A stretch of DNA of 64,000 nt from an uncultured Clostridia bacterium (lineage in GTDB: Bacteria > Bacillota_A > Clostridia > TANB77 > CAG-508), in NCBI GenBank assembly GCA_947624725.1, contig CANQLP010000003.1:42356-106355 (forward strand), written 5' to 3'. The position numbers and the translations under genes were made by a program. Under the pieces are notes generated by a model, which did not search any database, had not been told where the DNA came from, and saw only the letters and a list, made by a program, of their open reading frames with translations. Positions 40,516 to 49,916 of this stretch are shown here, piece after piece; within the stretch, counting starts at the first letter, position 1; every line of letters starts with the position of its first letter.

Positions 40516-41422
40516 TTTTAGGTTGTTTTGCTAGGCATTCCTAGATAATCAGCTTTGTCCTTTTTTATATTTTCCTTTCATTTCCTTTTTACTTTTCTTT
40601 TGCTTTGTCTGTAATTTTTTCGTACAATCGTTTGCATTTTCCCCTTTGTTTTTGGTTACTTATTTTTTTTACCTCTCACATCTTCTATTATTTTTTTCTA
40701 ATTTTTGTACCAATTTTTATTATTTTTATAAATATTTTTATTATATTTCAATTTATATTTTTCATTGACTAATTAAATTATTTATTTTGTTATTTATTCT
40801 TCTTTTAAAAATTTAATCTTTCTTTTTTCTCTTTTTTATTTTATTATTTTTTTATTAAATCATTTTATTTAAATTTTTCACTCAATAAAATTAAAAATAA
40901 AAAATCCTTTTAATAATTTTTACTTTTATTTTTTATCTTTTAACTATATTTTATAATTTTATTTTTTTTCATTAATATTTTTTCTATATTTTTATTTTGT
41001 CTCGAAAATTTTTTAATTATTTTTGTACTTATTTTTATTAAATTATTTTTATAGTTATATTTTAATTCTATTTTCAGATTTTTTAATTATTTTTAATTTA
41101 CTTTTTATAACGAATTTTTAGCATAATTAATCTAAATTTCTTATGTAATTTAGATTTTATTATAAAATTTATTTAATTAAATATCAAATATTTTATAGAT
41201 TTAAATACCACATAAATAGCCGCTTTCAAGCACTTTGTTTTAAATTTCATTTTTAAGCCATATTTATTTTTGATCTATATAACTTTACTTACTTTTTTAT
41301 ATTATCTCCTTATAATTAAAAATAAGAAGTCATTTTTTGAGAGCCTTTAATTTCAAACTAAAATAAGCTATCAACTTCTCTTTATTCTTGTACTTTTTTA
41401 TATAATATAATAAACACAAAAA

Positions 41423-41455
41423 AAGGTATTGCTCTATAATAAAGCAATACCTTTT
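41423..41455. terminator. Intrinsic terminator downstream of the tRNA-Ser cluster
   Basis: Stem AAAGGTATTGCT / AGCAATACCTTT flanked by A and T runs, ending leftward transcription of the tRNA genes. Confidence 0.8.
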
Positions 41456-41460
41456 TATCT

Positions 41461-41553
41461 TGGCGGAGATTGAGGGATTTGAACCCTCGCGGCCACTTAC
41501 GCAACCCTAACGGTTTAGCAAACCGTCCCCTTCAGCCACTTGGGTAAATCTCC
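41461..41553 (-). tRNA. tRNA-Ser (anticodon GCU), CCA encoded
   Basis: Class II tRNA with long variable arm. Acceptor GGAGATT / AATCTCC, anticodon stem ACGGT / ACCGT with a 7-base loop TTGCTAA. Reads AGC/AGU. First of three adjacent serine tRNAs. Confidence 0.95.
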
Positions 41554-41624
41554 AAATACTTTACTATTATAATATATTTTGTGGCTTAAGTCAATACAAT
41601 TTAGAAAAAACTTGCATTTAGCTT

Positions 41625-41717
41625 TGGCGGAGAGTGTGGGATTTGAACCCACGGTAGGCTATTTACCTACTCCAGTTTTCGAGACTGGTACCTTAAACCG
41701 AGCTCAGACAACTCTCC
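41625..41717 (-). tRNA. tRNA-Ser (anticodon CGA), CCA encoded
   Basis: Class II tRNA. Acceptor GGAGAGT / ACTCTCC, anticodon stem CCAGT / ACTGG with a 7-base loop CTCGAAA. Reads UCG. A dedicated UCG tRNA is notable in so AT-rich a genome. Confidence 0.95.
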
Positions 41718-41751
41718 AAAAAAAAAGCTCCCATACATGATGAGATACTTC

Positions 41752-41843
41752 TGGCGCAGAGGGTGGGATTCGAACCCACGGTAGGCTATTCACCTACGCC
41801 AATTTTCAAGACTGGTGCCATAAACCAACTCGACCACCTCTGC
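41752..41843 (-). tRNA. tRNA-Ser (anticodon UGA), CCA encoded
   Basis: Class II tRNA. Acceptor GCAGAGG / CCTCTGC, 7-base anticodon loop CTTGAAA. Reads UCA and by wobble other UCN. Strongly similar to the CGA tRNA next to it, suggesting local duplication. Confidence 0.95.
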
Positions 41844-41922
41844 ATTGTTGTTGTATAAGCACTTACAACATACATATCTTAACATATTTTAAGTAATCTG
41901 TCAATACAAAAACTCCAAATTA

Positions 41923-42447
41923 TTAATCTTTTGTTATATCTGTTACATTAATTGCTCTTTTTATTGCTTCTAATTCTTCATCCGTCATTTTATATTCTGA
42001 TTTACCGTTCTTTACTGGCTTTGCATATATATTAGACATTTCTCTTGAATATATTCCATTTAATATTATTCCATCATTTTCCTCATTAAGAAGTGCCAAA
42101 GTAAAACTTAAATCGCTTCCTGTATCCTTATATGCATTATATCTATAAATTCCCACTTTCTGTATACAATACTTAATGTCTGTATCCAGCTTCATACAGT
42201 ATTTTTCTAATTCTTCATTCTTGGTTATTACTTTATTTATTCTATCTAAATGATTATTTAAGATTTCCTCTATATTATTCCCATTTCCAAGTTTTTCCAA
42301 AAATTTCTTATATTCTTTTTTAATTTTATTTAATTTTAATATATTTGATACATATAATATGAATAATAATATACAAACCAATGCAATTCCTAATGCAAAC
42401 ATGTCATTTTTGGTTATTTCTACTAAAGAATTTAATAAATTATCCAA
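41923..42447 (-). CDS. DUF4446 family protein
   Basis: 174 aa. N-terminal transmembrane helix (about residues 15-33), a helical segment (about 38-88), and the conserved GIYRYNAYKDTGSDLSFTLALL and GIYSRE motifs of DUF4446. Genes of this family commonly sit next to parAB in Firmicutes, as here (21 bp behind parB). Function unknown. Confidence 0.85.
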   Translation of the reverse strand: MDNLLNSLVEITKNDMFALGIALVCILLFILYVSNILKLNKIKKEYKKFLEKLGNGNNIEEILNNHLDRINKVITKNEELEKYCMKLDTDIKYCIQKVGIYRYNAYKDTGSDLSFTLALLNEENDGIILNGIYSREMSNIYAKPVKNGKSEYKMTDEELEAIKRAINVTDITKD

Positions 42448-42467
42448 TCTAAACTCTCCTTGTAATT

Positions 42468-43310
42468 TTACTTTCTAATAATTTCAAGCAATCTTTCTAA
42501 ATCATCATTTGATTTATATTCAATCACAATCTTTCCTTTTTTAGAACCTGCTTGTAGCTTTACTTTTGTACCAAAAAAGCTTTGAAAACTATCCTCGATA
42601 TCTCTAAAAATTGCTTCCTTTCTCTTATCCTTTTTAGGTTCTTGTTTTTTCTTTTTTGTCTTTTCTTCAGCTTCTCTTACATTAGAGCCAGCTTCAATAA
42701 GCTTTAATGCCATCTCATATTGCTTATCTCCTTCTTCAATTGCAAGTAAAGCTCTACAATGTCCCTCTGATAATTTTCCCTCTTTTGCAAGTTCTAATAC
42801 TCTTTCATCCAAATTTAATATTCTTATTGTATTTGCAATAGCACTTCTACTTTTTCCTATTATCTCTGACATTTGTTGTTGTGTTAAAGAATATCTATCC
42901 ATTAAAACTTTTATTCCAACAGCCTTTTCTACTACATTTAAATCTTCTCTTTGAATATTTTCAATTAAAGAAATTTCACTATTTTCCTTTTCATTATCTT
43001 CACGAACAATAGCTGGAATCTCTTTAAGTCCTGCTTTTTTACTAGCTCTCCATCTTCTTTCTCCTGCAATTATCTCATAATAATCACCTTTTTTAGTTAC
43101 AACGATAGGCTGAATTAATCCATATCTTTTTATTGATTCTGCAAGTTCCTCTAAAGCTTCCTCATCAAATCTTTTTCTTGGTTGCTCCCTGTTTGGTTCT
43201 ATTTCATTTATTTTAATTTTAAAAACTTTTTCTTCCTCTTTAATTTCTTCATTTATAGTACTTTTAAATAAAGCATCTAATCCTTTTCCTAAGCCCGTTT
43301 TCTTTGGCAT
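42468..43310 (-). CDS. parB: Chromosome partitioning protein ParB/Spo0J
   Basis: 280 aa. The start is placed at 43310 (PKKTGLGKGLDALF) because AAAGGA abuts the upstream ATG but is nine bases from this one. ParB N-terminal CTPase domain with GERRWRA (about 90), HTH domain with SLTQQQMSEIIGKSRSAIAN, C-terminal dimerisation helix. Binds parS and loads SMC near the origin. A parS-like site lies 2.9 kb away at 46192. No in-phase CGG. Confidence 0.95.
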   Translation of the reverse strand: MPKKTGLGKGLDALFKSTINEEIKEEEKVFKIKINEIEPNREQPRKRFDEEALEELAESIKRYGLIQPIVVTKKGDYYEIIAGERRWRASKKAGLKEIPAIVREDNEKENSEISLIENIQREDLNVVEKAVGIKVLMDRYSLTQQQMSEIIGKSRSAIANTIRILNLDERVLELAKEGKLSEGHCRALLAIEEGDKQYEMALKLIEAGSNVREAEEKTKKKKQEPKKDKRKEAIFRDIEDSFQSFFGTKVKLQAGSKKGKIVIEYKSNDDLERLLEIIRK

Positions 43311-43342
43311 AATTATCATTCCTTTCTCTTTACATAATTATA

Positions 43343-44140
43343 TTATTTCATATGTTTTGCTTTCGCTTTATCATCTTCGACATCATTTTTATCCATAAAT
43401 TCTTTTGCTAATTTTTCATAACATTTGGCACCTTTAGATTTAGAATCATATACGGAAATAGGCATTCCATAGCTTGGTGCTTCACTTAATTTTATATTTC
43501 TTGGTATAACAGTTTTATATACTCTATCCTCAAAATACCTCTTTACCTCTTTTACAACTTGATTAGATAAATTTGTTCTTGAATCATACATAGTAAGAAG
43601 TGCACCTTCGATCTCTATGTCCTTATTCAAATGTCTTCTAACTAAATTTATTGTATTAATTAATTGTCCTAATCCCTCAAGCGCATAGTATTCACATTGT
43701 ACTGGAATTAATACACTACTTGAAGCAGTAAAAGCATTAAGAGTTATAAGTCCTAAAGAAGGAGGGCAATCAATAATTATATAATCATAATCATCACTTA
43801 TTTCATCTACTCTTTCTTTCAATCTATGCTCTCTAGACATTAATGAAACAAGCTCAACCTCTGCTCCTGCAAGATTTATATTAGAAGGGCAAACTTTTAA
43901 TTTCTTTATTTTAGTATCTTTTATTACCTCATTCATACTTATTTCATTTATTATTACATCATATATTGACTTTTCGATTTCTTTATCAATTCCTAGTCCA
44001 CTTGTTGCATTTCCTTGTGGATCTGCATCTATTAATAAAACTTTCTTGCCTTTTTTAGCAAGAGCAGCACTCAAATTAATTGCTGTTGTAGTCTTTCCAA
44101 CTCCACCTTTTTGATTTGCTATTGAAACTATTTTTGCCAC
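43343..44140 (-). CDS. parA: Chromosome partitioning ATPase ParA/Soj
   Basis: 265 aa starting with GTG at 44140 (AAGGAGGAAGC upstream). Deviant Walker A KGGVGKTT (about residues 10-17), [13 protein letters not shown], and [12 protein letters not shown]-dependent DNA-binding partner of ParB; it also regulates DnaA in Bacillus. parB follows 32 bp downstream. No in-phase CGG. Confidence 0.95.
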   Translation of the reverse strand: MAKIVSIANQKGGVGKTTTAINLSAALAKKGKKVLLIDADPQGNATSGLGIDKEIEKSIYDVIINEISMNEVIKDTKIKKLKVCPSNINLAGAEVELVSLMSREHRLKERVDEISDDYDYIIIDCPPSLGLITLNAFTASSSVLIPVQCEYYALEGLGQLINTINLVRRHLNKDIEIEGALLTMYDSRTNLSNQVVKEVKRYFEDRVYKTVIPRNIKLSEAPSYGMPISVYDSKSKGAKCYEKLAKEFMDKNDVEDDKAKAKHMK

Positions 44141-44248
44141 TTTTGCTTCCTCCTTACATTTCTGTTATCAAATTAATTAATCATTTTCTGTATTATTATA
44201 TCATATAAAATTATACAAAATATGTCAATGTTTTTAATTCAACTTTTT

Positions 44249-46131
44249 TTAATTTTTTATTCTTTTTTCTTGTTCAAGATAAATCAATAAAACAGATATA
44301 TCTGCTGGAGAAACTCCTGATATTCTTGATGCTTGTCCTACTGATGTTGGTTTATGTTTGTTTAATTTTTGTCTTGCTTCTAAACTTAAACCTTGAATCT
44401 TTTGATAATCAATATTTTCACTTAATTCTTTTCTTTCTAATTTTCTAAACTTCTCAACTTGAGCTTCCTGCATTTTTATATATCCTTCATACTTTAGCTC
44501 AATTTCAACTTCTTTTATTACATCTTTAGGTAATTCTTTTCTATCTAAGTCAAAATCCTTTAAATCATTATAAGTAATCTCTGTCCTTTTCAATAATTCA
44601 GAAATCTTTTCAGGTACTTTTAAAGGCATAGTTTCATGTGAAACTAGTAAATTATTTATCTCTTCATTTGGCTTAATAGATGTCTTTCTTAGCCTCTCTA
44701 TTTCTTTATTTATCTGCTTTTCTTTTTCTTTAAACTTCTTATATCTTTCTTCAGAAATCAGTCCAACTTTATATCCTTTTTCCGTTAATCTTAAATCAGC
44801 ATTATCTTGTCTTAAAAGTAATCTATATTCAGCTCTAGATGTCATCATTCTATATGGCTCATTCGTTCCTTTTGTAACAATATCATCTATCAAAACTCCA
44901 ATATATGCATCTGATCTATCTAATATCAAAGGTTCTTCCCCTTTAAGCTTTAGTCCTGCATTTATTCCTGCTATTATTCCTTGTGCAGCAGCTTCTTCAT
45001 ATCCAGAAGTACCATTTATTTGTCCTGCAAAAAACATACCAGAAATCTTTTTTAATTCTAATGATAATTTAAGTTGTGAAGGTTCAATACAATCATATTC
45101 TATTGCATATGCAGGTCTTGTAAATTGAACATTTTCAAGTCCTGCAATAGTTCTATACATTTCAATCTGTACATCCTCTGGAAGAGATGAACTCATTCCT
45201 TGTACATACATTTCTTCTGTGTCAAGTCCCATAGGTTCAATAAAAATCTGATGTCTTTCCTTATCACTAAATCGTACCACCTTATCCTCTATAGATGGGC
45301 AATATCTAGGTCCTGTTCCTTCTATTTTTCCAGCATACAAGGGTGATCTGTGCAAATTTTTTCTTATAATATCATGTGTTCTAGCATTTGTATATGTTAA
45401 ATAGCATGGCACTTGGTCTATTTTCTTTGATTCATTTTCAAAAGAAAACATCTCTATATCATCATCACCATTTTGTATTTCCATCTTTGAAAAATCAATA
45501 GAATTTCTATTAACTCTAGCTGGTGTACCCGTTTTAAATCTTACAATATCTATTCCAAGTTTCTTTAATGATTCTGATAGCTTATTAGCTGGAAAAACTC
45601 CGGTCTGGCCCACTTTCATAAGAAACTTCTCCAATATAAATTTTTCCTTTCAAATATGTACCTGTTGCCAAAATAACACACTTAACATTATATATTGCTC
45701 CAATATTAGTTTCAACACTTTTTACCTTATTATCTTCCACTTCGATATTTACAATTTCAGCTTGCTTAATATATAAATTTTCTTGTTTTTCTAAAGTATG
45801 CTTCATTTCAATATGATATTTTTTTCTATCTGCTTGTGCTCTTAAAGAATGGACTGCAGGTCCCTTTGACATATTTAACATTCTAGATTGAATAAATGTC
45901 TTGTCAATATTCTTTCCCATTTCTCCTCCGAAGAGCATCTATTTCTCTTACTAGATGTCCTTTAGAAGTTCCACCTATATTTGGATTACATGGCATATTA
46001 GCAATTGCTTCCAAACTAATAGAAAATAACAAAGTCTTAAATCCCATTCTTGCAGTTGCAAGAGCTGCTTCACATCCTGCATGTCCTCCTCCAATAACTG
46101 CTACATCATAATCTCCAGCATAATAACTCAT
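44249..46131 (-). CDS. mnmG: tRNA uridine-5-carboxymethylaminomethyl modification enzyme MnmG/GidA (two CGG sites)
   Basis: 626 aa after recoding, normal length. FAD site [59 protein letters not shown], and the C-terminal [18 protein letters not shown] at 45928-45930 after CTT restores [18 protein letters not shown] at 45600-45602 after GAC restores [13 protein letters not shown]. Both glycines are conserved in MnmG. With MnmE it modifies the wobble uridine 34 of tRNAs, which suppresses frameshifting. It is notable that both this fidelity enzyme and its partner lie in a genome with obligatory +1 recoding. Confidence 0.95.
44630..44645. promoter_or_regulatory. Possible second, weaker parS-like palindrome
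   Basis: AGTTTCATGTGAAACT, a perfect palindrome, three mismatches from the Bacillus parS consensus TGTTTCACGTGAAACA. It lies inside mnmG and may be chance. Confidence 0.3.
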
Positions 46132-46191
46132 CTTTTTTCACATTCCTTCCTATAACGCATTTCTATTTTATACTTCATATTTTATATTCAT

Positions 46192-46207
46192 TGTTTCACG
46201 GGAAACA
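46192..46207. promoter_or_regulatory. parS centromere-like ParB binding site
   Basis: TGTTTCACGGGAAACA, one mismatch from the Bacillus parS consensus TGTTTCACGTGAAACA, in the intergenic region between mnmE and mnmG, about 4 kb left of dnaA and close to parAB. Confidence 0.8.
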
Positions 46208-46209
46208 TT

Positions 46210-47574
46210 TTACTTTCCTAAGCAAAATTTCTTGAAAATTTCAGTAATAATATCCTCTGATACTCCCTCTCCTGTAATTTTTCCTATTTCTTCTAAAATA
46301 TTGGTTATATTAATTGTAATAATATCAATTGGTCTCTTTTCTTCTATTGCTTGTCTTGATTTTTCTATATATTCTAACATATTTCTTATTGCTTGCTTAT
46401 GCCTCTCATTTGTTATTATTAAACTATCATCTATACTAATTTGATTAATATTATACATTTCAGAAATTTTGCTAAATATTTTATCTATTCCTTCCTTATT
46501 TAAAGCAGATATAGCTAAAATCTCTTTATTGTTTACTATTTTTCTTATATCTTCTTCATTGATAACTTCACTTTTATCTATCTTATTAAGTAATACAATT
46601 GCAGTTTTATTTTTTATCAATTCTAATATTCTTATATCCTCTTCATCTAATTCTTTGCTTACATCAACTAATGCAAGTATAAGATCTGCATCTTCAGCTT
46701 TTTCAATAGATTTATTTATTCCTATTTTCTCAATTGTATCTTCAGTGTTTCTAATTCCAGCCGTATCTACTATTTTAATTGGGATTCCATCTATTTGCAT
46801 AAATTCCTCAATAGTATCCCTTGTAGTTCCCTCTATATCAGTAACTATTGCCCTTTCAGTATTCAAAAAAGCATTTAAAAGAGAAGATTTGCCTACATTT
46901 GGTTTTCCAATTATAGCAATATTAATGCCTTCTTTTATTATCTTTCCATTTTCAAAAGTCTTTTCTAGCTTTTCAATCTCTCCTTCTATTTCATTAAGAG
47001 TTCTTAATATTTTTTCATTTGTTACTTCTTCAACATCATATTCAGGATAATCAATTGAAGCTTCTATATCAACTAGCATATTCATTACATTTTTTCTTAT
47101 ATATGCTAATTTTTCAGATAACTCTCCTGTTAACTGCTTAGCAGACGCCTTTGCCTCTTTTTCACTTTTACTATTAATAATATCTATTATAGCTTCAGCT
47201 TGTGATAAATCGATTCTACCATTTAAAAAAGCCCTTTTAGTAAATTCTCCAGGTTCTGCAAGTCTTGCCCCGTTTTTTAAGCATATATCTAATATTTCCC
47301 TCATCACAATACTTCCACCGTGAGAATTTATTTCACACATATTTTCAGTCGTAAATGACTTTGGATGAACAAAAAAAGAAACTAAAACTTCATCTACTAT
47401 TTTTCCTTCATTTACAATATATCCATACCTTATCACATTTGATTTAATTTCTTTCATTTCTGTTTTAGGTTTAAACACCTTCTTTATAATATCAAAACTC
47501 TCATCCCCACTAATTCTTATTATTCCTATTCCTGCATTTCCTAAAGCAGTTGAAATTGCAGCTATTGTATCCAT
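46210..47574 (-). CDS. mnmE: tRNA modification GTPase MnmE/TrmE
   Basis: 454 aa. N-terminal formyl-THF-binding domain (DTIAAISTALGNAGIGIIRISG), central G domain with GKPNVGKSSLLNA, DTAGIR and NKID, and the C-terminal CLGK cysteine motif. Partner of MnmG in wobble-uridine modification. GGAG ribosome binding site close to the ATG. No in-phase CGG. Confidence 0.95.
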   Translation of the reverse strand: MDTIAAISTALGNAGIGIIRISGDESFDIIKKVFKPKTEMKEIKSNVIRYGYIVNEGKIVDEVLVSFFVHPKSFTTENMCEINSHGGSIVMREILDICLKNGARLAEPGEFTKRAFLNGRIDLSQAEAIIDIINSKSEKEAKASAKQLTGELSEKLAYIRKNVMNMLVDIEASIDYPEYDVEEVTNEKILRTLNEIEGEIEKLEKTFENGKIIKEGINIAIIGKPNVGKSSLLNAFLNTERAIVTDIEGTTRDTIEEFMQIDGIPIKIVDTAGIRNTEDTIEKIGINKSIEKAEDADLILALVDVSKELDEEDIRILELIKNKTAIVLLNKIDKSEVINEEDIRKIVNNKEILAISALNKEGIDKIFSKISEMYNINQISIDDSLIITNERHKQAIRNMLEYIEKSRQAIEEKRPIDIITINITNILEEIGKITGEGVSEDIITEIFKKFCLGK

Positions 47575-47638
47575 TTATATCTCCTCTCTCTTTTTAATAC
47601 TTAACTTATTTTATTGTATCTTTTATATTTCCAAATTA

Positions 47639-47696
47639 AAAAGGTCAAAGTAAGAAATATTCATAACTGAATATACAAATCCTAACTTTGACCTTA
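47639..47696 (-). terminator. Candidate terminator downstream of jag
   Basis: Long-range inverted repeat AAGGTCAAAGT (about 47640) / ACTTTGACCTT (about 47685) around a loop of about 35 bases. Confidence 0.5.
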
Positions 47697-47717
47697 GATT
47701 TATATCATATATTATAC

Positions 47718-48413
47718 TTATTTTAAAGAAATAACAACCTTTCTATGCATTCCCTCTCCTACACTTGCAGTCTTTACTTTATTGCTATTTTGTAGCTTTG
47801 TGTGTATTATCTTTCTCTCATATGGTGTCATAGGTTCTAGTGCTATTGATTTACCTGTTTTTATTACTGTCTTTGATATTTTTTCTGCTAAATCCTCTAA
47901 AACCTTTTTTCTCTTTTCTCTATATCCTAAAATATCTATCTCTATTCTTATTCTATCTTTGCAATTCTTTGTAGCTATGTTAGTAAGTATTACTTGAAGA
48001 GCATTTAATGTCTCTCCCCTATAACCTATTAAAAAATTTGCCTCTTCGTCATCAATAATAATCTCTAATGCATTTTCTTTTATATTACATTTATATTCTA
48101 TTTGTTTTCCTGTAGATTCTAATAAAAACTTATCTAAAAATTCAACAACTCTTGCTTTAGCTTTTTCCATCTCTTCTCTATCTATTTCTACGACTGTTTC
48201 TACTTTTTCTCTTTCTTCCTTTGCTTGTACCTTTTCCTTCAATTTCATCTCAACTTTTACTACTCTTGGTGCTAATATATCAAAAAAACTTCTTTTATTT
48301 TCTTCCTTGATAACATTAATTTCTACATCGTTTTTTGATACTTTTAACTCTTTTAGTCCTTTTTCAATTGCCTCATTTGTAGTCTTTCCTTCAAATATTC
48401 TGGTTTCAGGCAT
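47718..48413 (-). CDS. jag: RNA-binding protein Jag/KhpB
   Basis: 231 aa. Jag_N domain (residues 1-50: RIFEGKTTNEAIEKGLKEL), charged linker, KH domain (about 110-160 with LIGYRGETLNALQ) and C-terminal R3H domain (LEPMTPYERKIIHTKLQ). Regulates cell elongation in Firmicutes. Its start overlaps the end of yidC by 8 bp, indicating translational coupling. Confidence 0.95.
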   Translation of the reverse strand: MPETRIFEGKTTNEAIEKGLKELKVSKNDVEINVIKEENKRSFFDILAPRVVKVEMKLKEKVQAKEEREKVETVVEIDREEMEKAKARVVEFLDKFLLESTGKQIEYKCNIKENALEIIIDDEEANFLIGYRGETLNALQVILTNIATKNCKDRIRIEIDILGYREKRKKVLEDLAEKISKTVIKTGKSIALEPMTPYERKIIHTKLQNSNKVKTASVGEGMHRKVVISLK

Positions 48414-49281
48414 TTGCTTCTTCCTCCTTATCTTTTATAAATACATTTAATAAAAGTCTTTCAACAATCATAAGAATATTATTTGTAAGCCAATATAAAG
48501 CAAGTCCAAGTGGTGCTATAAGTGAAATTGAAACAGCTAAAATTGGCATCATATAAGACATATTTTTATTTGTTTGTGCCATTATGTCTAATTCATCTAA
48601 CTGCTCCTCTGCCTTGCCATCAGTCACATCTATAACTTTATCTTTATCTGCCTTCTTTTTTGATTTTCCATTTTGCATTGCAGATGTAATTCTCATTGAT
48701 ATAAATGTTGAAATTACATATAATACTGGAATTACATATGTTTTCCAATCTGTTATATCTTTTGATGGTATACTACTTAAATCTAATCCTAAAAATTCCA
48801 TGTTTATGTATACTTGTTCATCACTTTCTGACTTTTCCCTAATTATAGATATTTCAGGATATGCATTCTTCTTGTCAGAATTTTCTAATATTTCTGTTTT
48901 ATATTGATTGATAAGCTCTGGATCAACCTTTTTCATATATGTCAAAGGCTCTCTTACCAAATAAAATACTGATAATATTAATATAATTTGAATAATCCCA
49001 CTAAAGCATCCTCCAAATGGATTCATCTTCTCTCTTTTATATAATTCCATTGTGTCTCTTTGTAATGCTTCTGGATTATTTTTATCTTTTACTTGGATTC
49101 TTTTAAGCTCTTCTTGGATTTTTAATGTTTTTTTCATTGTTTTCTGCTGATTAATTGAAATTGGTAATAAAATAATCTTTACAATCACTGAAAACAAAAT
49201 TATTGATAATCCAAAGTTGTTTATAATGTTATATATAAAATTTAATAAATAACCAAATAAATTTGCAAAAAATGAAATCAT
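48406..49281 (-). CDS. yidC: Membrane protein insertase YidC/SpoIIIJ
   Basis: 291 aa. Membrane helix near the N-terminus, the amphipathic coiled region with INQQKTMKKTLKIQEEL, MNPFGGCFSGIIQ and C-terminal paired helices (SYMMPILAVSISLIAPLGLALYW). It inserts membrane proteins and supports sporulation. It lies between yidD and jag in the canonical rpmH-rnpA-yidD-yidC-jag order. No lipobox. Confidence 0.95.
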   Translation of the reverse strand: MISFFANLFGYLLNFIYNIINNFGLSIILFSVIVKIILLPISINQQKTMKKTLKIQEELKRIQVKDKNNPEALQRDTMELYKREKMNPFGGCFSGIIQIILILSVFYLVREPLTYMKKVDPELINQYKTEILENSDKKNAYPEISIIREKSESDEQVYINMEFLGLDLSSIPSKDITDWKTYVIPVLYVISTFISMRITSAMQNGKSKKKADKDKVIDVTDGKAEEQLDELDIMAQTNKNMSYMMPILAVSISLIAPLGLALYWLTNNILMIVERLLLNVFIKDKEEEANA

Positions 49282-49299
49282 TCGTAATCTCCTAACCTC

Positions 49300-49510
49300 T
49301 TATTTTAGCGGATCATATCCACCTTCTGAAAATGGATTACACCTTACTATTCTCTTTACCCCGCAAAAATATTCCTTTAACTACTCCATATTTATCTATT
49401 GCCTGTTTTGCATATTCTGAGCAACTAGGATAAAATCTACATCTTCTAGGAAATAATGTTGATATATGCTTTTGATACATATTAATTAAACTAATAAATA
49501 TCCTTTTCAT
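49300..49510 (-). CDS. yidD: Membrane protein insertion efficiency factor YidD (one CGG site)
   Basis: 69 aa after recoding. RRCRFYPSCSEYA is the family hallmark, and the C-terminus reads RCNPFSEGGYDPLK once the C of CGG at 49361-49363 (after TTG) is skipped, giving FLGVKRIVRC. This is the only site whose fourth base is G. In the zero frame the protein would end within nine codons. Its start is 1 bp from the rnpA stop (TAAAATG), so translation is coupled. Conventional gene callers would probably miss this gene. Confidence 0.92.
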
Positions 49511-49511
49511 T

Positions 49512-49854
49512 TTATCTTTGTCCTACCCTATTTAAAATATCTATCATATCCGCAAATACGCTGTTATAAGTAATTGTAGAAATATCTATACTTTTCTTTA
49601 CTAAAAATACTATACTAACATTTTTTCCGAAAATTATATTTTCATTTAATCTATAACTCTCTCTTATTAGTCTTTTTACCCTATTTCTTTTTACTGCTAT
49701 TCCAGCCTTTGTCCTAATTGCAATACCGCATTTTATTAATATTTACATTATTTCTTAAAACAAAAGCTTCTAAACACTTTGCAGAATAATATTCTCCTCT
49801 AGTCAAAACAAGCTTAAATTCATAATTTTTCTTCAATTTTTCTGTATTTTTCAT
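49512..49854 (-). CDS. rnpA: Ribonuclease P protein component RnpA (one CGG site)
   Basis: 113 aa after recoding. The RNA-binding signature KAGIAVKRNRVKRLIRE is intact. CGG at 49726-49728 follows ATG (fourth base T), and skipping the C gives NINKMGIAIRTKAG, the expected strand before the RNR motif. The start at 49854 has only a distant AAGG. RnpA is the protein subunit that matures tRNA 5' ends and is essential. Its expression depends on CGG recoding, and it helps make the tRNAs that would do the recoding. Confidence 0.92.
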
Positions 49855-49875
49855 ATTTTTTCATAAAACCTTATG

Positions 49876-49910
49876 CAAAAAGGACCTAAAATTTATTTAA
49901 CTTAGGTCCT
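49876..49910 (-). terminator. Terminator or attenuator between rpmH and rnpA
   Basis: Stem AGGACCTAA (49881-49889) / TTAGGTCCT (49902-49910), followed on the minus strand by TTTTT. Confidence 0.7.
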
Positions 49911-49916
49911 ACTTAT

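Larger units (their letters stand above)
36860..41416. repeat. Gene-free T-rich region of about 4.5 kb with four degenerate tandem units of about 1.1 kb
   Basis: The plus strand is almost all T with some A. No credible gene is seen; the only open frames are short, extremely hydrophobic Phe/Ile/Leu runs produced by the composition. Four landmark copies of AAAGTTATCCACATTT begin near 37177, 38221, 39387 and 40504 (spacing 1044, 1166 and 1117 bp). The last two are followed by the shared words CTAGGCATTCCTAGATAATC and then CGTACAAT-GTTTG about 110 bp later; the second is followed by more diverged versions. The units are diverged tandem duplications. Confidence 0.75.

Noticed and set aside
36860..41416. 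Several open frames of 60-107 codons encoding very hydrophobic proteins
   Set aside because: They are composition artefacts of T-rich DNA (Phe/Leu/Ile runs), lack ribosome binding sites and are not maintained between the repeat units.
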